Source: Scenedesmus sp. ARA3
Lineage: Eukaryota; Chlorophyta; Chlorophyceae; Sphaeropleales; Scenedesmaceae
Assembly (NCBI GenBank): GCA_004335835.1
Contig: RWJK01001556.1
Coordinates: forward strand, 156,535 to 172,423
Direction: 5' to 3'
DNA: 15,889 nt
A program made the translations under genes and the position numbers. This document shows positions 7,592 to 15,889 of the stretch, one piece after another. Position 1 is the stretch's first letter; each line of letters starts with the position of its first letter. The notes under the pieces are model-generated. The model searched no databases, was not told the origin of the DNA, and saw only the letters and a program-made list of their open reading frames with translations.

Positions 7592-10500
7592 CTACCTCAG
7601 CAGTGCCCGCATCCTCCTTGTGCGCGCAAGGGTGGCATCGTCAATGCCTTCATACGCCAGCAGTGGCATGGCCTCTTCCGGCAGGCAGCCAGGGCTGCTG
7701 CACTGTGCAAAGAAGCGCTCCACGGTCTTAATCACGCGCCGCAGCGGGCTGGGCGGGTCCTCAGCTCCCAATTCGTTGACTCCTTCAGGCTGGCCCGGGT
7801 GCCTGCAGGGTTGCACACGCTTGTTAGTGAGCGAGGATGGTTACATGTGGGTCCTGGCACCACCTTAGATGGTATGAGCCACAACAGGTTGAGCACAAGG
7901 TCAGAGACCAGAAAGGGAGAGTGAGCACCGTTAGTGCATCGATGTGGCTGTGCCTGCGTATTATACACAAACAATGAAGGAAAGACTGGGTACACCAACT
8001 ACTATCCCCCGTGAGCGGAGTAGCGGCTCGCTGGGCAGTTCCTGGAGCGGGTTCAGTCCCATAAGTGTATTGTGTATGATATGGTATTGTACAAACACGC
8101 TGCACATCTGCAGAGCACTGTTGGCGCATGCCACAGCCGCCAACCGTTGCCAACTGCAGCTCAGACTTGATCAAGTCTCAGCTCATGAGTTGGCTGCCAG
8201 CAGACCTCAGCTGGTGCAGAGGAGCACGGCAAAGGAGCCCTGCCACACGTGTGTAGGTTGGTGACAACCACTTAAAATGAGAGCAATGTCGGGAGGGCAT
8301 GCACACCAGCAAGCGTAGCTGTTCTCGGCAGGGCACAACACTGTGCCTGGCAGTCCACCACCAAGTTGTGCGGTGTAAGATTGCCGTGCAATTAATTGAG
8401 CAGCATAACATTCGAATATTCCAGGCGCACATTGAACTAATTAAGTTGAACCAGATTTGAGTACATGCAGCGTGCATGCCAAGTATTGGGGTGTCAAGCT
8501 GAAAACACAGTCTGCTGTTGCGCCAACTGCAACTGGGAGGAATCTGCCATGCTGATCCTTATCACGACGACTGGCACGGCTGCCAGTCGAGTGCCAATCA
8601 CACCAATGGTTGTTGCACACATCTGACACACAACCAACAAGGCACAACTACATGACCAGAGAACATGTGCTGGTGCATCCACAGTAAAGCCTCACAGGCA
8701 ACAGCTGCACAGCCTGCCATCATCACCTGCTGTGCATGGATAGGGTGCTGCTTGCCACCTTGTGCCAGTGTGTATCGTTGATCTCTTCCCGGCTATCGAA
8801 GCAGCCAGACCAGTCGTGGTCCCACCAGCCCAGAGGGAAGTCGTACAGCACGGCATCAGGCGGGCCACTGTTGTTGTTGCGCAACAGCACCCTGAAGAGA
8901 CAGGTGTTGTAGACGTCCGACGAGTTGTACTTAGGGTGTGCCTGCAGCGCATGCATGTGAAGAAGGTACAGCAACACACACCGGCGCTTTTGAACCACTG
9001 AGTGCACTTCGTACCACAGCTGACATGCGCTGCGCTGCTTGCAGCTGCCACAGCATGCGCCTGCTGACAATGCTGGCTGTGCACGAGCCAGCGAAGCAGC
9101 GTCATTGTGCGTGAGGCAGGCTAGGTGTGAGGCAGCATCGCTGCAGTGCTAAAACTGTAACTCGTGTGATGTACGCAAAACCACACGCTGGAGCGAACCC
9201 TGCGCCTTGTTCGCATAGAGCAGCGTCCGCTGCAGCAGAGCTCTCCATTCCTTGTCTGTGTTTGTTGCGACATGTTGATGGGCCTTGCAGGCATGCAGGT
9301 GCCCCACTGCAGTTGGTCCGTGCACAATGCTGCCTAACTACGCACCGTTATATAACCATTTGGCTTGCACAGCTTCTCCATGACCTCCCCGGTGAAGTTC
9401 TTGTGGTTGAACGGCATGCGCAGGGCTGTCTCCATGATTCGGAAGCTGAGCTGTGACCCTGGCTCTATGCGCATGACGTGGTTGTTGGTCCACCTGCGCA
9501 GCCACGCCACACCACAGCCATCAGGCGATAGCGCTGCAGCCGTCTCCCACATAAACAGAACACAGGACAGCAGGGCAGGGCTGCATTGCGCTTTGCTACC
9601 CACCTGTGTTCCTGACCCGGCTGCATAAGCAAGCGATTTGCTGCACATGGCAGCAGCACTGCGGCATGCTGCCGCAACTGCTGCTAAGGAAAGCTGCAGC
9701 ATGATGGTGCCCCTGTGCTCAGAGGATGCTCTACGCAGCAGTGCTTGTTGCACACTCACCTTGTGACAAACTGATAGCATGTATCCAACAGGTGACTGAC
9801 ATCTGTATTCAGCAGCGCAATGGCAGCGTAGTAGGCAAACCAGCGTGAGAGCCTCAACTGCGACTGGATACAGCATATGGGGTGCGAGAGCGCCACTGCA
9901 AGACAATGCGTTGCTGCGCATGGAATCAACGTGCCGTTGCAGCATCAGATGTGCATCAGCGCCCATTTCATCTTTCAACGCTCTGTGATGTGAGGCACTG
10001 CGGCACACCGCAGCACTGAAGTCGCAGCCCGCTGCATCAACCCTCAGCTGCCGTGGCTACAAACCACTATCAAGCTTGAGCCTTAAGGCTAGCAGCACAG
10101 CAGACATGCACCATATGATGATGCACAAGAACCCGGCCACCCATGAGGGGTACGCCTGGCTGCATAGCATGTGCGATTTGGTCAGCCAAGCTTGGAGCAG
10201 TTGAGATCATCGACTCATACGCTGCTTTTTGAGCGTTTGTGCAGCATTGACAGCACTCTAGAAAGTCTTGTGCCTAAACTTGCACAAGCAGCACAGCAAT
10301 CTGCATTTGAACTGCCCAGGCGTGCCACGCACGCGCGCAGGCCCTAGGGTGCCCAGCACATGCCTCACCTCTGTACAGCACCACATCGTTGTCCATCCAG
10401 AAGTGGCCGTACTTGTGCAGCAGCATGAGGCGCACAAGGTCCGCCCAGGCGGCAGGCATGGTCAAGTGGCTGCGCACGATGCTGCCGTCCCCAAAGAAGG

Positions 10501-12757
10501 AGTCCCCCTCCCAGGGCGTGCCCACGACCTCCTGTGCAGGGCAGCAATGGCCGTGCAGGGCTGATGTCTGTCAACTGATGCGGGCAGGGCAAACGCCAAA
10601 AGGAGGTCTGCTGTTTGCCTGCGAGTGTACGATGTTCGCCTGCTCAGCTGCTGACAAATTTGTTTGCCGTCAGCACAAAAGTGATGAATCAGCACAAAAC
10701 TGAGCTGCCGGCAGAAAATTCACTACTTTTCATGGAAAAGTGTCAGCTTCATTCACTGGGCTGCTGGCAAAAAAATTGGCGATTCTTGTCTCTTGGCTGC
10801 TGGCAAAAAAGTGACATATTCTTCCACTGGGCTGCACATGGGAACGTGAAAATTTCTTCAAATGGGTTGCCGGCCAAACAAGACAACAAGCTGCGCGGCC
10901 AGGGCGCAGATGGTTGCAGGCCGGTGTGAGGCTTGGGGCTGTGCACCATCCTTGAAGGTGGCGCGCCATGCCCTGACTGGCGTGCAACGGCCTTGCTTCC
11001 TGACAATGCTATGTGGGCTGTGGCATGTCACGGAGCATGGCAGCCAGGTTCAATTAGCTACCTGCCGAATGCAATGAGCCGCCAAGCATATCTGCATTGC
11101 ATACGGCCCATCTTGTCATTTCAAAATGCCCACTCCATGTCAGAGGTGCATTGCAGCTGGTGACATCTGCCACACCTCATTGTAGTTGAAGCGCTTGACC
11201 GTGATGTGCTCAGCAAAGGCATCAAAAAAGGGTGCAGTGCCGTTGGTCACCAGCGCTGCTGGATCCTCTGTCCACACCACCAGCCGCGCCCTGCGCAAAT
11301 CCTGCAGACATACGCACAGATGAGTTTGGCATGCCAGAGTGTGCAGCATGTTGGATCTTGTCTGCTGCATCGCATTCTGGCCTCAGAGCATGTGTTGACT
11401 CAGCTATGCCTCACACCAGCTCAACTGGTGCTGGGACCTCCATGCGCCTAACACTCTATAGATGGCCATTTAAAGCAGCGCACTGGGCAGACAGCCTGCC
11501 AGCATGCGCCTTTTGGCACACCTTCAAGGCGTGAACTTGAAGTTCAGCGGCCTGAGGTGCTGCATGAATGAATGAATTAAAGTGCTGAATGACAGTCTGC
11601 CTAATGAATGAGCTATGCGTGGTGTGTTTAAAGTCGCCATCCGCGTAAGTTAAGGGAGGGGGTGTGTGTGACGATGAGGAAACCCCATGTGCCTTCACAC
11701 CTCCTACCATCGGGTGATGCTGTATGGCAGGCGAGCACTGGCTGCCTGGCGGCTCTGGTTTATTGGAGTTACATGTGCTCAGTGCTCATAGCAGCACACA
11801 TGCAGCTGCCCTTACAGCAACTGTACACATGTCACCCGTTCTTGGCAGCCCGCTACAAGGGATTCCAGCACATTGCAGCCGCTCACCTGCGTCAACAGGA
11901 AGACCTGCATGCTGAGCAGGTTTGTCTGCCAAACTGGATGCATGCGCACGAGATACTGGTTGTATATCAGCCGCCGTGGCTGCCTGCATGCATCAGCAGG
12001 CGCAGGGCACACCCACGGACACACACGCACACCCAGAGCAACTCAATCTCGTGCACCAAATGTGCAACAGCACTTCGACTTGCGTGAATCGTCAATCAGT
12101 GGTTTTAAGCTGCACCAACATTGAGTAGTAACAGTTGAGCACAGCCCGGCTCGTTGCTCACCTGCACACGTTGCGGTTGGGGTCCAGGCAGCTGTAGCAG
12201 TTGGAGAGGGAGCGCTGCAGCCACACGCCAGGCCTGCCCAGGTCACACAAGCCGTAGGGGCCCCTGCAGGCATTGATATACACCCACACCCACACAGCTT
12301 TGCCTGGACACATGTGCGCTTGCAGACGCTCAAATGGATCAGGCAGGTCATGATGCTGCAGCATGTCCCCAAAGTACCTTGCACAGCTGTCCTGCACGGC
12401 CATGTTAGCCCAAGCAAGCTGTCGAGGTCAGCTGCATCAAACCAGCTGGCACTAGCAAGACATGTATGTACAGGGCAAGGGCAGTAGGGCACTGGCCAAG
12501 GGATGCAAGCCTGCAGTCTAAGCTGCTGCTGGGCTATCACGCAACACACAAAGCATTGCAACATGTTGCAAGCAGCCGTACAGCATCTGTGTATCTGCTA
12601 TATGAATTGCTCACCACATTGTTTCGTGATTCTGGTTCCATGCAACCCTGAAGAACTTGCATACTGAATGCTCCGATATGTTATTGTACTGGACGTCTGC
12701 CAGTGGTGGGTTGCCGTCCCACACATCCGCGTCATGGATGAAGCCTGCCTCCGTGCC

Positions 12758-12788
<31 letters not shown>

Positions 12789-12931
12789 TTGCTGATCCGC
12801 AGCTGTGTGCCCACCATCAAAATCATCAGAACAGCACCCCCCAAAAGCATCAACAGAGCCAGAGCCAAGCAAGAGCCTCTGCTGAGGCGTGGCAGCGGAG
12901 CTGCTGCAGACATCTTTGCAGCTGGCGCCAT
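7592..12931 (-). CDS. Type II Golgi glycosyltransferase with DXD motif (GT32-like)
   Basis: Proposed minus-strand exons in order: 12931-12615, 12377-12162, 11983-11887, 11301-11176, 10531-10369, 9895-9760, 9580-9346, 8941-8727, 7802-7592. Every intron is GT-AG, all phases agree, and the total is 571 codons plus TAG. Residues 1-19 are a basic tail and 20-40 a membrane anchor (SCLALALLMLLGGAVLMILMV without its last base pair of uncertainty), then nine Ser at 50-58. The catalytic part includes PRRLIYNQYL near 180, LTQDLRRARLVVWTEDP across exons 3 and 4, EVVGTPWEG, then WADLVRLMLLHKYGHFWMDN with the DND at D299 and D301, followed by VVLYR. This order (Trp-Asp-Leu-x-Arg helix, KYG, DXD) is what I know from GT32 and related sugar-binding DXD proteins. 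The rest (RWTNNHVMRIEPGS, AHPKYNSSDVYN, LGWWDHDWSGCFD) I do not recognise. Sequons NIS, NGT, NFT, NSS and NDT support a luminal domain. Donor and acceptor sugars cannot be read. Exon 2 (acceptor) and exon 6 (9895-9760) are the least certain. Confidence 0.8.
7828..7929 (+). repeat. Dispersed repeat R2, copy 2, in the last intron of gene 2
   Basis: Same element as 6243-6343. It lies at the 3' end of intron 8 of gene 2 (8726-7803 on the minus strand). On the minus strand its end abuts CTCACTAAC, a good branch-point match about 20 bases before the CCCTGCAG acceptor. Confidence 0.85.
10640..10890. repeat. Degenerate minisatellite of about 36 bp in intron 4 of gene 2
   Basis: A GGCTGCTGGCAAAAAA-type unit recurs at 10759, 10795, 10830 and 10865, at 35 to 36 base steps. 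Looser copies occur upstream near 10647 and 10703. It lies inside intron 4 (11175-10532). Open frames here encode only the repeat and are not supported as genes. Confidence 0.75.
12755..12786 (-). repeat. Coding AGC repeat (poly-Ser) in exon 1 of gene 2
   Basis: On the minus strand an AGC run codes the nine-Ser stem just after the membrane anchor. Such stems are tolerant of length change. Confidence 0.9.
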
Positions 12932-13433
12932 CGTCTGGACCTTGTGATCTGATCAGCCCTGGTAATTCACATCAATTCAAAACCCCGCAAATGCCTTAGA
13001 ACAAAAACACAGAGGAAACTGGGATTCAGCATGCGTCATAGCCTTCTGCCACCAACTTGTTCTGCCACCGACTTGCATTAGTTTGAAGCAACTCAGGCAC
13101 TTACCAACTGCGGTGCTGTTGGTCTGAGATATGCTGACCATGCAGCCCTGGTCAAGCGTGCAGCAGGTTTGTCATTTGCGTCTTTGCACTGCAGTGCTGC
13201 ATACGTGGCCTGGCAGAAGTGTGCAGCTGCTGTGCAGTGCAGACAATGCAGAGGTTTGCATGCAAACTGGTCACACTGCTGCACAACATGTGTACATGTG
13301 CTGAATGTAGGCCTGATCATACTGCGCAGCTGTCCAGCCTTTTCTGTACATGATGTAGGTCACTGTACCGGCAATTCACGTGCTGAAAGCGTGCTACCTG
13401 CTGTCTTGCAAGGCTGGAACATGGTGATCTCTG

Positions 13434-13466
13434 AATAGCGCTGCCTCGAAATAGCGCTGCTGTCGA
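13434..13466. repeat. Two-copy tandem duplication, 16-17 bp
   Basis: AATAGCGCTGCCTCGA is followed directly by AATAGCGCTGCTGTCGA. The copies differ by a small change near the end. AGCGCT is itself a palindrome. Confidence 0.8.
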
Positions 13467-13524
13467 GCCATATAAACTTGCCTCCAGGACCCTTTGTACA
13501 GCACAGAATATAGACTTACTTCTA

Positions 13525-13543
13525 TTACAACTGAGTTTGAGTT
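13525..13543 (+). repeat. 19-base element shared with 6987-7005
   Basis: Exact second copy of TTACAACTGAGTTTGAGTT, about 600 bases upstream of the gene 2 start. The flanking bases differ from the first copy. It may mark the end of a dispersed element. Confidence 0.6.
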
Positions 13544-13930
13544 GGCCGATGTAGAAGCTCGGCTTCTGGGACTCACATCGCCACCAGGGCTACAAGCTGG
13601 CGATACGCGGCACCAAGTGGTTACTAAGCAGCATGAAGACACCCATTTACCATGCAAACAGTGATATAGTGATCATAATGCATATGCGGTGCTGTGATAG
13701 CGGCGCGACGAATAAAAGTAGCGCGCTCTGTTACAACACTAGGGCTACAGCAGGCTGAGGGCACCAAGGCCACGCTAAAGCCACGCTAAGCAGCACAATG
13801 TTAAGCATGGTGGTAGCAACGAGACATTGTTGAGGTTTGCAAAGCGCACAAGGGCGCGGTACCCGGGTCAGGTGATCGTGCGCCTGGTAGTCATGCCCTA
13901 GGGCAGGCCTGCACATTTGATTGTTCGCAA

Positions 13931-14200
13931 CTCAGCCTCGTTGTTCGGCAAATCTGCCTCGCAACCCTGCAACTTAGCCACATAGACCTGCAAGCTAGCC
14001 TCGTAGCCCTGCAAGCTTGCCTAAGCTACCGATGCAGCCTCGCAGCCCTGCATGCCACCTTCTGGTCCGGGCCTTAAGGCCGGCAAGCTTGCAGGATCCT
14101 GCAAGCCAGCTTCATAGCCCTGCTGACCATTCTGATAGTTCTGCATTTTAACGCCAGCCAGCCCTGTAGTTCTGCAAGCCATTCTGCTGCCGAAGCCTGC
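13931..14200. repeat. Degenerate 21-bp minisatellite
   Basis: Units resembling TAGCCTCGTAGCCCTGCAAGC recur. The CTGCA landmark falls at 13967, 13988 and 14009, exactly 21 bases apart, then at 14048, with looser units to about 14200. Because 21 is a multiple of three, the minus strand reads as seven-residue repeats of the type LQGYEAS for several units, but stops and frame breaks interrupt it. Confidence 0.85.
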
Positions 14201-14450
14201 AACAGGCCATGCCTGTCTTGCCTTGGTGGGGACCGGCACCACTGTGAGCTGACCCCCCCTGTTTCAGCAGACATGAGGCAGAATTCAGCCTGCACCACTG
14301 AATGTTGCTGACTGCGGTGAAATTTTCAGCTGGCCTCTGAAGTCGGGTGAAACCAAGTTGATTTTTGGGAGCACACTTTCAGCATTTCTCACTGCTGAGT
14401 ATCCCTGAATTTGTCATCACCCGCCTGATTTTTCAGTGTTTCTAGTCCTG

Positions 14451-14482
14451 GCTCGCTCTCAAGCTCGCTCTCAAGCTCTCTG
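14451..14482. repeat. Short 12-bp tandem repeat
   Basis: GCTCGCTCTCAA occurs twice in a row (14451-14462 and 14463-14474), followed by a partial third copy. Confidence 0.85.
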
Positions 14483-14717
14483 TGTCAACAATATGATGCA
14501 GTCTAAGAAGTCTAAGAAAATTGGGCTGAGTGCACCGTGGTGCATCAAAGTTGATAATCATGGCCACTGCTGTCAGCCTAATCAAACGGCGCCCGCCAAA
14601 AACACAGCATTGTTGCACCTGAGTAGCTCAAGCCGTGCTGCCATCTCGCACGACATTTGTTGCTACACTCAACTGCGCCAGGTACCCTGGCCCGCGTTGC
14701 TTTGAAAACACTGTCAT

Positions 14718-14783
14718 CATCAGCAGCAGCAACATAATCAGCATCATCATCAGCAGCAGCAGCAGCATCATCACCATCAGCAT
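14718..14783. repeat. CAG/CAT-rich low-complexity stretch
   Basis: Mixed CAGCAGCAG and CATCATCAT units about 130 bases or more past the stop of gene 3. It is most likely in the 3' flank of that gene. Confidence 0.85.
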
Positions 14784-14908
14784 TATCATATGTTACGCTT
14801 GAAGCCATGGCAACATCACAATTGAGCTTACACCTTTCATTGCATCTTAGAACATCAGTGGCAGCTGAACAACCAATCCCTCTGCATCAGCAACCGCCTC
14901 AGGATGCA

Positions 14909-15188
14909 TCATTGCAGCCCGCTGCTGCAGCTGCTGCTGCCGCCGGCGGTCTGCTGCTGCGGCCTCACCGCTACCACAATGACCGACTTTCCTGCCCACC
15001 CAGCATGCTCGCGGCTCACGTTGCACAGCAACGGCAGCGACCCCCAGGCCTCATCATCACCCGCAACAGCAGCAGCACCCCCAGCCTTTTCGTGGCTACC
15101 GCGACCCGCCTGCTGCGCCCGCAGCTCCATTGCAGGAACCGCCCCGCCGCTGGGTTTGCTAGTCTTCCCGCTGGCGCTCTTGTTACAA

Positions 15189-15221
<33 letters not shown>

Positions 15222-15370
15222 CTGGTGGTGGTGGCACTAACGCAATATCCGTATCCAATCAGGCCCGCCACTGCCACTGCCATGCCTGCGGCCTTTCGAA
15301 TGCTCATGGCTTCGCCCAAGGCCAGCCAGCTGATGAGCAGCACCAGAACCGTCTTGGCGTGACCCAGCAC
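14909..15370 (-). CDS. Nucleotide-sugar/triose-phosphate transporter family protein (KT group), last exon
   Basis: This exon starts after a GCCGCTGCAG acceptor and ends at TGA (14909-14911), giving 153 codons. Its first residues, VLGHAKTVLVLLISWLALGE, match the KT-group signature of the drug/metabolite transporter superfamily, where a VLGHxKT motif begins the last pair of membrane helices. AAGMAVAVAGLIGYGY follows as the final helix. Such proteins exchange nucleotide sugars for the nucleotide monophosphate across the Golgi or ER membrane, or phosphorylated sugars across plastid membranes; the substrate cannot be told from this end. After the last helix comes a long tail with a Ser/Asn tract (AGC repeats) and Ala/Gly-rich sequence. 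The earlier eight or so helices must lie upstream on the minus strand, beyond the window. A TGTAA on the minus strand at 14832-14828 is a possible poly(A) signal about 77 bases past the stop. Confidence 0.82.
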
Positions 15371-15468
15371 CTGCAGCGGCAGCAGCAGCAGCAGCAACAT
15401 CCACATCAACATCAGTAGCAGAGGTATCGTCAGCACATGATTGATACCGCCAAGGGCCAAATGGTGAG

Positions 15469-15552
<84 letters not shown>

Positions 15553-15583
15553 CAGCAACAACAGCAACACTGTCTTGGTTTGA
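15371..15583. repeat. Long imperfect CAG tract (CTG in gene 3 sense)
   Basis: CAG units with CAA and TAG variants run from about 15371 to 15410 and, more purely, from about 15462 to 15568. The tract lies directly upstream of the last transporter exon, so it occupies the polypyrimidine region of that intron. Long poly-Leu or poly-Cys reading frames through it are not genes. Confidence 0.9.
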
Positions 15584-15597
15584 CCCAGCACCTGCCG
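15567..15597 (-). pseudogene. Truncated second copy of the transporter exon start
   Basis: On the minus strand, a GGCAG precedes GTGCTGGGTCAAACCAAGAC, read VLGQTKTVL, against VLGHAKTVL in the functional exon at 15370. About 24 bases match across the splice junction with few differences. After that the sequence turns into CTG repeats and never recovers the transporter frame; a stop follows at about 15430. Confidence 0.7.
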
Positions 15598-15889
15598 CTG
15601 CAATGATACAATGTACGGCCGTTGCATGGAGTGGGCAGCATTACGTGCGGCAGTGCGCAGCCAGAACTCGCATGCAGCAGCAGCAGCGCGCAGGGTTTTC
15701 AATGCTGCTAAGCGCAGGGCCAAGCGGCATTGTGAGAAGCAGTGGCAGGCGCGTTTGGCAGATGATTTGAAGCACAATCCCAGGCGTTTTTGGACGGCGT
15801 ACAGGGGTCGGCGGATGGCGTGCATGCTTCAGGACATGAGTGCTGTTGACAGACATTGGCGTGCCCTCTATGGGTCCCCTGGGCAGCAC
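15584..15889 (+). mobile_element. Non-LTR retrotransposon (LINE) ORF2 fragment, open to the window end
   Basis: The frame from 15584 stays open for 102 codons to the last base; the first ATG is at 15611. The part from about 15640 is rich in Arg/Lys (RRVFNAAKRRAKRHCEKQWQ), then reads LADDLKHNPRRFWTAYRGRR and later WRALYGSPG. A basic helix followed by DxxxNPRRFWxxY and WxxLYG is typical of the linker between the endonuclease and reverse-transcriptase domains of LINE ORF2 proteins. The reverse transcriptase would lie beyond the window. The endonuclease is absent upstream, so the copy looks 5'-truncated, as is common after incomplete reverse transcription. It lies antisense to gene 3, probably inside one of its introns. 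The boundary is uncertain, between about 15584 and 15640. Confidence 0.75.

Larger units (their letters stand above)
12932..14908. other. Spacer between gene 2 and gene 3
   Basis: No gene is supported over these 2 kb. On the minus strand this should be the 3' flank of gene 3 followed by the promoter of gene 2. It contains a 16-17 base tandem duplication (13434-13466), the second copy of the 19-base element (13525-13543), a 21-bp minisatellite (13931-14200), a short 12-bp tandem (14451-14482) and a CAG/CAT-rich stretch (14718-14783). No clear TATA box was found just upstream of 12931. Confidence 0.6.

Noticed and set aside
12378..12403. Extension of gene 2 exon 2 to a MAVQDSCAR start
   Set aside because: The frame is right, but no acceptor upstream keeps phase with exon 1, and a stop lies close upstream. 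The acceptor before 12377 works in phase.
13525..13640. LTR end and internal start of a Copia-like element
   Set aside because: The TATTACA end and the open frame after it are suggestive, but there is no primer-binding site, paired LTR or protein motif.
14807..15418. A 203-residue open frame on the + strand
   Set aside because: It is antisense to the transporter exon, His/Gln/Ala-rich because of the triplet repeats, and has no domain.
15430..15825. Minus-strand frames with long poly-Leu or poly-Cys
   Set aside because: These are translations of the CAG/CTG tract and the antisense of the LINE fragment.
1..15889. tRNA, rRNA, CRISPR array or bacterial operon
   Set aside because: No cloverleaf with A and B boxes, no rRNA core sequence and no regular direct-repeat/spacer array was seen. 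The introns exclude a bacterial reading.

Overview
The window looks like nuclear DNA of a green alga, most likely Chlorophyceae. The reasons are: several introns per gene with GT-AG borders and GTGAGC, GTGCGA, GTGGGT or GTGCGT donors; many CTG/CAG triplet tracts; TGTAA motifs (the chlorophyte poly(A) signal) downstream of genes; and products typical of a eukaryotic Golgi. There is no operon, Shine-Dalgarno or CRISPR signal. The lineage is an inference; the gene structures were read directly from the sequence.

Layout. 1-738: a (CTG)n tract and the upstream flank of gene 1. 739-5915 (+): gene 1, nine exons with consistent phases, 671 codons, a type II Golgi glycosyltransferase of the GT71/MNN1-MNN2 mannosyltransferase type. 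5916-7591: convergent intergenic DNA with palindromes, a small minisatellite and copies of two dispersed repeats. 7592-12931 (-): gene 2, nine exons with consistent phases, 571 codons, a second type II Golgi glycosyltransferase with a DND (DXD) site, closest by eye to the GT32 / sugar-binding-DXD type. 12932-14908: no convincing gene, but a degenerate 21-bp minisatellite. 14909-15370 (-): the last exon of gene 3, the C-terminal end of a nucleotide-sugar / triose-phosphate transporter family protein (KT group). 15371-15889: a long CAG tract, a broken second copy of the start of that transporter exon, and on the + strand a fragment of a LINE-type non-LTR retrotransposon running off the window.

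How the genes fit together. Two luminal glycosyltransferases and a probable Golgi nucleotide-sugar carrier lie within 16 kb. Both enzymes have a short basic cytosolic tail, one membrane anchor, a low-complexity Ser/Gly stem and many N-glycosylation sequons. A role in Golgi glycan or cell-wall glycoprotein synthesis is reasonable, but co-regulation is not shown.

The most unusual signals are repeat-borne: a dispersed repeat (R1) carrying TGTAA poly(A)-like motifs, once in the probable 3' UTR of gene 2 and once sense-oriented inside an intron of gene 1; a TGTAA overlapping the first in-frame stop of gene 1 intron 7, next to telomere-like GGGTTA repeats; and the exon-start duplication with triplet expansion in gene 3.
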